Assembly: GCA_004794785.1 (NCBI GenBank)
Contig: SJOL01007418.1
Coordinates: 135,560 to 199,559, forward strand
Direction of reading: 5' to 3'
From: Opisthorchis felineus
Taxonomy: Eukaryota > Platyhelminthes > Trematoda > Opisthorchiida > Opisthorchiidae
Length of the DNA: 64,000 bases
A program made the position numbers and the translations under genes. A model generated the notes under the pieces. The model was given only the letters and a program-made list of their open reading frames with translations. It did no database searches and was not told the DNA's origin. Within the stretch, counting starts at the first letter, position 1; each line of letters starts with the position of its first letter. Positions 45,331 to 57,600 of this stretch are shown here, one piece after another.

Positions 45331-45535
45331 TTAAAGAGCAGTGCTACATCATTTTTTCGCTTGTGCCCTTCAGGTGTGCGACAGCCGCTGAGCGACAAGA
45401 ACGAAACCGACCCGGGAAGCTTGGGCGGAAGCCTTGAACCTGTGTGTCAATCCGTGAATCCGTGAAATATGTGCATTTGAACTGAATATCCAACGGGCGC
45501 GTTCGTTTGAACTTGTGGCGCGCAGAATTCCGGCC

Positions 45536-45667
45536 ATGGCAACAATGTCTGAGTTTATGCCCGGGAGAGCCCAAGGGGCTTTAGCTTTTGATGAATTTGG
45601 TCGACCTTTCATCATATTCAAAGACCAAGAAAAGAAAAAGCGATTAACTGGAATCGCTGCACATAAG
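45536..45667 (+). CDS. CCT5: CCT5 exon 1
   Basis: Residues 1-44, containing [19 protein letters not shown], the CCT5 N-terminal signature. The donor is GTAACG, phase 0. Other in-frame ATGs lie 4 and 8 codons in, but the first has the best context. Confidence 0.94.
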
Positions 45668-48600
45668 GTAACGCCATTGCCTGACTAACCTGTCTTTAGT
45701 CGCATATACTTGCAGCGAAGTCCGTCGCAGGCACATTACGCACATCTTTGGGTCCGAAGGGTCTAGACAAGCTTCTTGTCAGTCCAGATGGGGATATCAC
45801 GGTGACAAACGATGGTCGTACGATCCTCGACAAAATGGATGTTGAACACGAAATCGCCAAGCTACTTGTCCAGCTCAGCAGGTCCCAAGACGACGAAATA
45901 GGTGATGGCACCACGGGTGTCGTCGTCTTGGCTGGTTCACTTCTTGAGCAGGCTGAACAGCTTCTCGACCGCGGGATACACCCCATTAGGATTGCAGATG
46001 GATATGAGTTGGCAGCGAAACGATGCCTGAGTATCTTAGACGAAATAAGCGACCACTTTGACTTCTCAATTGAAAACAAAGAACCCCTAATAAAAACCGC
46101 CATGACTGCCCTCGGATCGAAAATGTAAGTGGTTTCTTCCCACATTACTTTGCTTCAGTGTCAATCGATGTCAACGACAATTTGCAGAAATAGCCGTGGA
46201 TGCTGTTCTCGCTGTGGCGGACCTGGAGAGGCGGGATGTGGATTTTGAGCTTATCAAGGTAGAAGGGAAAGTTGGTGGGCGATTAGAAGAATCAATTCTT
46301 GTCAAGGGAGTCATCATAGACAAAGATTTTTCACATCCGCAAATGCCCAGGATTGTCAAAGACGCTCGCCTAGCAATATTGACGTGCCCCTTCGAACCAC
46401 CTAAGCCGAAGACTAAACACAACCTGTATGTTGGCAGCGTGGAAGACTACAATAAATTAAAAGAATACGAACAAAAAAAATTCCAAGAAATGGTTAAACT
46501 GTGAGTTCTGAGTTCAAATCTGTCACCTTGTGAGCTAACTTTACTTTATTCAGCATTATATTCATTCTTGGTATTAAGCTGTAATGTTAGCAAAACTGCT
46601 TACATGACTCATATTGAGGCGAGCTACTAATTACTTGCATGGCCTTTGAAAACTTCTCAGACGAAAGTTCGAATGACAATTTGAGGTGGCTGTCACGGGG
46701 AGCCACCTACGGGGTCATACTAGGTTTGTTGGTGGACAAGAGTATTCTGGTCATCTAGATTGGGAGTTGAAAAGTGGCCTTCCCAAACCTGTACTACCGT
46801 GGTAAGGTCGCAGCATTCTGCCACCGCTTTGCGGTCGGACTTTTGAGTCAAAGGCCTCGATAGAGCCTCCCGTCATCGTCATGTTATGTCTGGGCGCTCA
46901 GACATTCTTTAATTTTCACAGTGTGAGGCGAGTAGGGCAAACTGCCCGTGTTCGTACTGTGGATTCCCCTCTGCATTTACGTCAGGAACGAGGATCCAGA
47001 GAAGCAAGTACTGTGTTCTGACTGACTGTCACATCACTCCTCCCGTTTCCGACCGCACAGCTCTGGTGACGCCGAGGCCGTCTTGCCTGGACATGCTTTG
47101 AGCTATCGGTGGAAAGCATCTTCACTTGATATTCGTTGACAGTAGCCTCTGTCCGTGCGGCAACTCTATGAGAGTCGAGAACGAAAGGTCCATCACTCAT
47201 TTTACTGTCTTCTTAAATAAATCTCCCAAAGACAATATGGGACTCTAAATGCACTTTGGGTTAGGGGCTGAGACGCTGTTGTGCTCGGTGCACAAATAAG
47301 CAATGCTTAGGATCAATTCAATTAAGCGTAGACAGCGGGAACGCCTATCGCAGATGTGTGCGGACCATATACCTTGCAAGGCGTAGTTCTCGAGTAGCGG
47401 AAATCGTTTGACTGCATATTTTCTTGTTACTAGCCAACCCTGGACCTAATTAGGCCACACCGCCATCAGATTCCGATGAGGGGCGATCACTGACTCTGGC
47501 GTCCCCAGGAATACTTATGTTGACTCTGATACTACACCAGTTTTCTGCTGGTTTTCTTTGCTCCCTTCAGGTTTACGGGAAATGCATACATCCATATTGA
47601 CCATGAGACGCCCGTAGAACCCAAGACCCAACAAATATATCGGAGCCGCCTTCTACAATGCTTGTCGGTTGGCCATAATTAGCGTATTATGTGTCACTCA
47701 AACGCTATGCTCAAAGCTGTAGCAATTCCGAAACTTCAGTATACGAGGAGGCCCAGCCACACTCGTTCAAGTATTGGATCTCTGATGAGACTATGGCACT
47801 TCTGGAGGCCCGGTGACTAATTCGATCCGATTACAACCACCCATCGCTAGGGGACTCGACCCTATCGTGATGCGAGGGCTTGCGTACGCTAACAACCCAT
47901 TGAGCTGTCCCGGAGGATGCCTATGCAACATCCACAGGATCCTACCAGATTGGTCAATAGATACAGGTCCGACAGTCTCCTGGCCCTCCAGGTTGGGGTT
48001 GGAACAATTGTTGTAGCCTGTTCCCTGAAACGTAGACTACTGCGGTAGTATCACGCCAACCGTCACCGCCTTCTGGTCAGGTTTTTGAATCAAAGATTTT
48101 GGTTTAGGGTCCATACTCACTCTTCTACGTAGGTGTGGTCACCATGAGAATATTTGGGCCCACATACAACCATGAATTGCGCAAAACATGTACTGGCAAT
48201 TAGGCGCCAGTATTTAGTACCGGTGTATTGCGGTCGATGATTGCGATGGGGTGATGATAAGAAGCTCGGGTCATCGCTCTAGAAAGTATCATGACTGTAA
48301 TTAAGAGGTCTGTGTAATTCAGTGCTCTCTCTTCCGAGTTTACCAAATCAAGTGGTGTCAGACAGGGGTGTCCTCTTTCACCTTTCCTCTTCAACTTCGT
48401 CATCGATACGATCATGGAAGACTCACTATCAGCCTCTAATGCCTGTGGGGTTGATGTGTTCGCGGGGCGTCCGCTCACAGATATCGAGTACGCAGACGAC
48501 ATAGCTCTTCTTGGATCTGACGCCGTCGTACTGCAAACAATATTAAATAATTAAATAATCCTGCCTCACGGTCTGGCATGTGCTTCACATCTGCAAAGTG

Positions 48601-51600
48601 TAAAGTGCTACTGCAAGACTGGGTGTGCTCGGAACCTAACCTCATGCTTGCGGATGAGCCGATTGAGGTAGTGGACAAGTTTGTCTACCTGGGCAGCTGT
48701 ATCAGTCCCGGTGGTCTCGCGAAAGATGATATTTCCATCCGGATTGGGAAAGCCAGAGCAGCTTTTCTGAACCTGCGTCATCTGTGGCGAAGGCGTGACA
48801 TCAGCTTATTCATCGGGGGTCGAGTTTACAATAGTGCGGTGCACTCCATATTACTGTACGGATCAGAAACCTAGCCGCAGCGCGCCGAGGACGTCAAAAG
48901 ACTTTCAGTGTTTGACCATCGATGTCTTCGGAGCATTGCCCGGGTCTGGTGGGAACACCGGATCAGCAATGCTGAAGTACGTCGAGTGGTTTTCGGAAGA
49001 AATAACTCACCCACGGTAGATGGGCTGATCACACTGCATAGGTTGCGCTGGCTTGTCCACGTGCTCCGTATGTGAATCGACTGCCTTCCTTGAAGGGCAC
49101 AACCACATTAAGGGTGGAAACGAGTAAGGGGATGTCAACCACTGACTTGGCAGCAAAGTTTAAAAGCCATTACCAGCAAACTCAGCTGTGCTGGTCACTG
49201 CCGTTTCCCTGGATGGGGACCCCGAGACGGGCCACATCAATGGTTGGAGACATTGTCAGACATGGCCCAGTCGCGCCCTCAGTGACGCTCTTGTATCCAA
49301 GCTATTGCCTTCAATGCATAGCTCCCTTCCCAATTCCCCCACTTAACAGTTCTCCGACAGTCCTGTATTTGCGCACCAATTTATCAGCTCCCGCCTCCAA
49401 TGCGGAACTACCTACCCCACCTCCCAAAATTATCGGTGAACGAAACTGTGGCAGCTACTACCACTGTACGACAAGTACGCGGTTCTTACCGCTGATAATG
49501 ATGATGATGATAATTCAGTGCTCCTTGTTTTGTCTGAACGGCAACAGGGCCTTAACATGCATTCCAATAAGTGGAGATTTTCAGCATAGTGACATCTTAT
49601 TACTGCATTTTGTTAGTAATGCCCGGGCCGCAGGTGGCTTGAGTGGGGTTAAGTAACAATCACCCTTTCTGATTTTCAATATGAAACACTGCGAATTGGA
49701 TAGATTTCTTGAATCCGACATTGCAGTGACAGAGTGTTACTCTCAGTCAGTGTGTCACCATCCGAGATGCTACAACCCGTTTATTTCTTGATGAATTCTA
49801 ATAGGAGCTGATAACCTGATAGCCATCGTAACACTGCTGGCGTGTACTTCAGGTCCGCAACTCTCTCCTCGTCTTTGTGTAGATGTTAGTCGTCGTGAAG
49901 CAAATTATTGCCTGTTCTCGTGCTGATTCGCAGTTATCAATTTTAGTGAAAACTGGGCATTCAGAACTCCTAGATGCTTTCTGGATAGTCAGTTCACAAC
50001 AGCTTACAGTACCCACTACCTGACATGGTGTGAGCGTTGATTCATTGGTACTCATGTCATCCAGCTAAAAGTCCTACATCAAACACTCCATAGGATTGAC
50101 TGTTAAGCCTGCCGAATGGGGTTCCTGATCTTGACCTTATAGTTTGCAATTTTGCGAAAGTGGCACGGTGTTTGATGAAAATCCACTTCTAGAACGCGGA
50201 ACTGTACGCCTGATGGTGGCTGATGCCTACAACTCTAGACACATTCAGGCTACCTGGATAGGAACTGAGAACGACATCGATTAGTAGCCGTATCTTGCAG
50301 AGTCTTCAATCATGCACAGGGAGGATCACGCCGATCCGATCCTGGAAGGCGAGTAATACCGACAGTACCCAGACTTTTCTCAACCGTTTTCTTACCTCTC
50401 TGCCACTCCACCACTCCGGTTTGGGTCGGGGAAACAGCAGTTTATGGCAAAGGATGATTCGGAGTGCGCGATACATGACCAAACCACCGCTGCTTTTGGC
50501 GATGTACGGATTCTTTCATTGAAGTCCCTTTCGCACAATCGAACACCCGTTTTCTACTTGTTTCGTTGCGGATTCGCCATCACCAGCCTACGCAATCAGT
50601 GGTTCCGAGACAACGCTTATCGCAGAAAAAAATCGTCCAGTTGTAACACCCTTTCTGTGCCTAGCTGCCGTGCCAGCCGAAGGAAGCACGAAGGCTAGGA
50701 TACTGCCAGGTTGCCAAGCCTGGACAGGGGAAGTCGAGAGGTAGAGGTCGGGTTCGAACCACGGACCTTCCGGTTAGTAAATCCGCGCTATAACCACTGA
50801 GTCATCTCGCAGAGGTTCACAGAGGCTATGTATGAGCCATACAACAAAGCCCCTACTGTAGCCTCATATACATGTCTCTTGAGATTCAGGGGTAGGCTAT
50901 TTTACTGTCATAGGCGTCTCAAATTAGCAAATGTGGTGGTGCATTGACCTCATCTTTCACACTACAATCAGAACTTGCACAACCTATAATGCTCCTAAAA
51001 TTCTCCACAACATCGAATGCCTCTCTGATTGTAAGTGGCGTTTTCAGTGACTGCATGTGCAGGAGCATGACCTTACACTTTGTGGATGCAAAACGCCTGC
51101 CAAAGGACGGAATGACTTTGGCCAGCTCATCTAAAAACTNNNNNNNNNNNNNNNNNNNNNNNNNNNNNNNNNNNNNNNNNNNNNNNNNNNNNNNNNNNNN
51201 NNNNNNNNNNNNNNNNNNNNNNNNNNNNNNNNNNNNNNNNNNNNNNNNNNNNNNNNNNNNNNNNNNNNNNNNNNNNNNNNNNNNNNNNNNNNNNNNNNNN
51301 NNNNNNNNNNNNNNNNNNNNNNNNNNNNNNNNNNNNNNNNNNNNNNNNNNNNNNNNNNNNNNNNNNNNNNNNNNNNNNNNNNNNNNNNNNNNNNNNNNNN
51401 NNNNNNNNNNNNNNNNNNNNNNNNNNNNNNNNNNNNNNNNNNNNNNNNNNNNNNNNNNNNNNNNNNNNNNNNNNNNNNNNNNNNNNNNNNNNNNNNNNNN
51501 NNNNNNNNNNNNNNNNNNNNNNNNNGGGGGGGGGGGGGGGGGGGCGAGACGGCTCGGGGGTTAAAGCGCGAATTTACTAACCGGAAGATTCGTGGTTCGA

Positions 51601-54600
51601 ATCCGACTTCTGAATCTAGACTTCCCCTGTCTAGGCTTGGGCAACCTGGCAGTATCCCAGTCCCCGTGCTTCTTTCAGGTGGCATGACAGGCACCGAAAC
51701 GGCGCTACAGCTGAACGGTTTATTATTTTATTTTTCTCTTCCGCTCGTTTTGGAACGCTTATGTGGATTCCATCGATGCAGCCGTCCGACATTACTTTTC
51801 TTTGTACCTCGGAGCTATTCACATTGTCCGCACTTCAAGTAGCCATTAAGAAGACCACGGACCCAAAAATGAAACAAATCGATCAGAGTTATCTACCGCG
51901 TATCCCTGCTTCAGCGCAGGCTGCTGTTCGAAAACGCTTCCCGCAACTGCACAAAATTTTGAGCCCTGTTTAGGGCACAGCCACGGTGTGGTTTTTATAC
52001 CATACACTCCATGATTGCCGCGGTCTTGTGACCTTGGTCAAATTGCCAACTGTTCCTCTCTGCCGTGTTTACTATCTACCAACGCCACAATGTTTTCTTG
52101 TGCTTGTGGTTATAAACGTTCCCTCGTTCAAGCCATGGACACGGCCCATCCAAGTGACAGCCAAATGGTGCACATGGATTTCCAACCTCACGAACCACAC
52201 TTGTCAGCAGTCAGAATCAGAGAACGTCCATGCACGTGTGAACATGCGCGAAAATATGCCACTAATCTTCTTACATAGCTGACACATACGGGTGCGTACT
52301 GCGTATGATAGAGCACAGTTTGCATCCTTGGTGGACAGAACCCGACCCGATTTAACGGTGGACTAACTTGACAACTGTCGAACGACACTTTATGTAGCTC
52401 CCTCAGCCATGGAATAGGCGAGTGCCCTTTGAGCACCGGGGTTTCGGACACTTTGAACTCGTACTAGTAGTAATGGTGATTTGGATGACGATTGGAGGAA
52501 GATGAAGGAAGCCATACTCAGTCTTTGAAACTGTGCTCCAGGTCGCTCGCACACCCCAATGAACACGATCTCGTCGCGATCAGCCGCTCTGGTTGAAGCC
52601 AGGAAAACTAAATCATCAACAAAAGGCTATGCTAGTGCGCACTAATCCTTCAAACCCCGAATAATGAAGAGCAAAAGGACCGACAGAGCGTTGGTGGATT
52701 GCAAAAGCCCGAAAAACGGAGAGGGCTTCTACAATGGGAGGCAACCACACCCTGTTCTAACTAGTCCGATCAACTGGCCCGAAGAATGCAGTCCCTGAAG
52801 AAGATGGGACCTCAATTACTTCACAGAAACATCTTGAGCGATGGGCTGAATATTGAACAGTTTGGCTGGCCTTCATCAACTAAACCTCTAGAAGGACCAA
52901 ACAAACCCGAGTGGAACCTCGACATCAGTCCGCCATCGACAGCGGAAGTCCAGCGTACACTTTACTTCAACACAACAACAACATGATCCAGCCATCCTGC
53001 ACTCCTCAGAGAGGGTGGCATATTCGTCGTGGCCAACGCGACGACTCCACTCCAAAATATTTGGGATGAGGAAAGAATATCGACCGAATGGTACGCCTCA
53101 ACGGTGATTCTGATATTTAAAAAGGGAGCAAAAATGTCGTTCGAAAACCACCGGGGCATCAGTTCAGTGACCATACATCCCTAAGTGCCCTCTGGTGTTA
53201 TCCTACGAAGGTTGATACATCATCTGGAGAGTCATATTCGCAAGAATCAAGCTGTGTTTCGCCATGGCCGGGGTTTCCTCGATCATATCTCCTGTTGAAT
53301 CTAACTTGACCGTATGATAATTCCCCCATTCATTTGCTTACTCCCCCTATGACCTCCAGTTGTTTTGCTTATCCGTGCCCGCCACTCACCTTGCCACAAA
53401 GGCCGTCGCGTCCGACACTTGTGTATTGGCATGTGTGTCTGTGTGTGAATGTGCGCAGCTGACCTACTTGTCCATGCGTGTTCGCTTCCCGTTTGCTGAG
53501 CCTGCCTTGACTTGTTTTCTCATGAGTTCCGTGTGATCGCACGGCCAATGAGAATCACGAGACTGCCCTCGGAAGAGACGACCGCAACCCACACTACTGA
53601 GCCATCATTCCGCTCGCCGTTGTTTGGTGTGCGGAAGTTGACACTGCGCTGTGCTGGTCAGTGACAGACCTGTGCACTTGTTGACGCTACGGACGTGAAC
53701 AATTGAGGTTTGTTGTACATATTTGCTTATCCTCGTGTAAACAGTACCATAGAATTTCGAATTCAATTCTTCCTTTTGATATTCGAACCTACGCGTCACT
53801 CAAAGTTCCGTATCGGAAACCTCAACATCACTATTCAACAGGTGTTGGAACTGTGCTACTCCTTCCGACTACCAAGAATGAGCATTTTTCTCGTTCTCAG
53901 ATATGCTTTTGACTCCGCGGATCCTCAGACTGTGGCAGTGTCTGGCGATCAAGGATGTCCTCTCTAAATTTTCGTCTCTTATAAGGCCCTTAAATGGCTC
54001 CTCTCGTGGATGGGTACATGTCTACGGCAAATTCCCTCTCCTTCACATTCAGTGGTGCCAAGCGCAGGTGCCTTTTGTAGCTCTTTCTCTTTAACTTCAT
54101 AGTGGATGTGCTGCTTGAGTCTGCTTTTGCTGCCCTCTAACACCCCAAGCATTCGCTCATGGACATTGAGTACGCCGACGATATTGCTCTCCTTGGATCA
54201 GACCCTTCGGAGATGCAAACTGTTTTAAATAAATAAAATAATTCTGCTGCATAGTTCGGTGTGTGCTTCGCACCTGTGAAGTGTAAAGTACAAAAGCAAG
54301 GTTGGGTGGGATCAAATTCAAACCTCGACTGCCAGTGAACCGATTGGTGTAGTAGTTCGTCTATCTGGACGGCTGCGTAAGTCCCGGCGACCTGGTGAAA
54401 GACAATCACTTCCCGAATTAGGAAGGCCAGAACAGTGTTTGCTACGCCAGATGGTTTTCCGTGAAGGTCACTATTACTCAGATCATTTGGTCACACTCCA
54501 CAGATTGCGCTGGTTGGGTTGTGCACCTCGTATGCTAGAGGACCGTTTGCCTCGTAGGAGCCTCTTTGTCCAGCCTCGTATGGCATGGAGACGACCCAGG

Positions 54601-57600
54601 GGTGGTTAGTCCATGACTTGGCAACTGGGGGTGAAAACCCTTAGCAGTCACCGGAGTCGCGCTGGTAACTGCTGTCTATCATGATGGCAACCCCAGGATG
54701 AGACAAACGAATGGTTAGTAGCCCTAACAGATACGGCTGCGTCACACAACCAACAACGCTTCTGCGTCAAAGCTATTGCCATCATTGGGTAACTCTTGCC
54801 CCCCCCCCCGCTATACGGGCCAAGAAACCATTTGACGTTAATTGAGTGGTTGGGCTATTGCCTCCAACGCGTTGCTCTCATTCCCGTATTCTCCTTACCC
54901 TCTAGATGTAGTATCTGGAACCACTGCACCTCGGTGTACGGTTTGTGAGCTGGAAACTGAACCGAGAACTCATGTTTGTACGACCAGTAGTTATAAAATT
55001 TTACGAGCTCGAGATAGCTCAGCGGTTAAGGCACGAACTCACTGACCGGAAGGAAGGAACGCATTCCCGACATCTCTACTGCTCCTGTCTCGGCTTAGGC
55101 AACCCGGAACGAGGAGTATGGGAGATGTCAAACAGCCAGGAGGTTCAAGAAAGTTGACAAACGATATCGGGTCGGATGTTATCTTGCGTTACTTCAAGAG
55201 AAGTCCAAGTAAGGATGTAAGACTCAAGAGTGTTCAGTTTCGTATTTCACGGCGTCCTGAATTCCGAAAGAGCAAACCTGCGTTATTGTGTCGCTATGCA
55301 TCTGCAAGAACTTGGGATCCCGACCATCTTTTCGAATTCTGTGAATAGCTCGACGAATATTCGACGACGAGACTGGCTTTTACTTAAGTGGAATGGTATC
55401 TCATTTCCACGTGTGTTTTACACGACATTCCAGACAACTATCCGGATGTCGATTCCAGTTTCGTTAAAAACCGATAACCTGGGCTGAAATCTTGGGTACT
55501 AGGTCTCCACGGCCCTCTTTGACGGAAAGGCAACAAGTACGTGACATCTACCTAACACCACTATCCTAGGAACGCGGTATTTTCAGACGTTTCAAGGGTT
55601 TCCTGTGTCATTTATCAACCTCGAGGACAGGTTATACTCTTCCATTAGGACGGTGCTCTAGTGGTGCGAGAATTTCGCGAATATGAAATCGAAAATATTT
55701 GTACAAACCGCATCTTCACACTCAGTTTCTAGAGCACCGGTGTATCTCTGAGTGGACTACCATCTTGAAGTTCGATTCTCCGTTTTAAGTACGCTTTTGG
55801 AAGTGTACGCTCCGGATGTCTGGGAGTGTTCGAGCAAACGGGTAGTACTCCGAAACCTACAAACAATGATACATAGCAGCTACACCCCCTTTCTTCTATC
55901 GTTTTTAACTCTATAATCATTGCGGTGAAGCGAGCTCTGGAGGGTCATGAAACGTCATCATTATCATTGACAGCAACACCAGATGAGAACATTGGCACTT
56001 CACGGCTTTGCAAATCTGTCTTATAATGGAAGGAAATGGAAGAGGGAGGAGGACGTAGGGCTAACTTACAATGAACGTCCGAGGTGCCTAAACTCCCAAC
56101 ACTCAGTCATAGAATCTGGATACAGACTGACACCATGGATGCCACTGACATCGGTCGGCCGCCGTGTCGTTCAGTATTTCCAGCCAAGCACAGGGGGAAT
56201 CATGTAAACCCCACCCTGGGAGGTGAACAGCACCCAAACTTTTTGTGATGTCCTTTATTCCATTATGCTATGCCAGATTCTGTCCATCTGTGAGTTTCCA
56301 TCACGTCGATTTAGACACAAAAAACAGCGGTTGTCTGGGAGGGTGGAATCTTGATGTACGTAATCCATGGGGGCGAGATGGCTCAAGTGGTTAGAGCGCC
56401 AGTTTACTGACCGGAAGGTCCGTGGTTCGAACCCGACATCTGCCTCTCGACTTCCCCTGTCTAGGCTTGGGCAACCTGGCAGTATCCCAGCCCTCGTGCT
56501 TCCTTCGGGTGGCATGGCAGCTAGGCACCGGAAGGGTGCTACAGCTGAACGATTATCTTATGGTCAACCACTCTAGCTTGCAATGCTGGATGCATTCTTT
56601 GAGAAAAGTACCGTCTACTTCACCAAAAACCCGTCTTCTGATAACCTCATTTCGAATTCGCTGGTCCCGGCCGATTCGAGCTACAGTTCTGAGACATCAG
56701 TGGTCAAAGACCTGAAGATGTCTCAAATCCTCTGCCCGAATTGGCCAAGTCTCAGCCGTACAACAATACAGCCCGAACTGTAGGCTGATGTGCGCGCTTT
56801 GAGACCCTGCGATGTGCGTGAAAGCAATTCTGGTCTTTGAGATTCGTTCGTTGACTATCGTCAGAGTTAATAAAACTTTCGAGGTGCTCATAGCGCTCCA
56901 CAACTTCCAGTGTCCCTCCTTGCATTCTCAGAGGCATGTCACAGACTGTACTTCCTGTAGCTTGACTCTGCACTCGGTGGGTGCGTAGTGTATATCGAAG
57001 GAGTATAGTACTTCGGTCAGCTTTTCTAACAATGCTTGCCCCTTCTGTTCTTAAAAAAACGAGAACGCTGTCGTCCGTATATTCCAGGTAGACAAGGTTC
57101 TCGCTCGAAAGGATCTGAACAGATGAGGTCAACGGGCGAATTTCAGTTCAGGTTTGTGTTTTCTGGGCTGCTCCCTTAGGCATCAAAACGGAATTGTAGG
57201 TCTTAGGAATCATGTGTACGGGACCAAAGTTCAAAATGTACGGTATGGTGACAGCTTTGACGACGCCAATGACCGTGTTATTCTGTTTACTTCATCCGAA
57301 AATTTATAGTGTCTCGTATCCAAACTGAATAGAAAGGTTAATAAAACTAGCTGCATCACTCTGAGTAAACTGGAGTACAATTCAATTGTCATTTGAATGG
57401 GAGAGGCCAGTGTTGTGTTCGCCGAATTTCGAATCCTATGGTGTTAGTACTAAACACCAGCTTGTTTTCCATGGTTAGAGTGTGCAACGCTGCAATGCAG
57501 GCAGATGTTTTCACTGTTCGACCACTGCTAACTCCAGAGCTTTGTCTGTGTAATAATGAAAATGTAATGTTTCAGCTGAAGCACCCTTTTAGTTCCTAGC

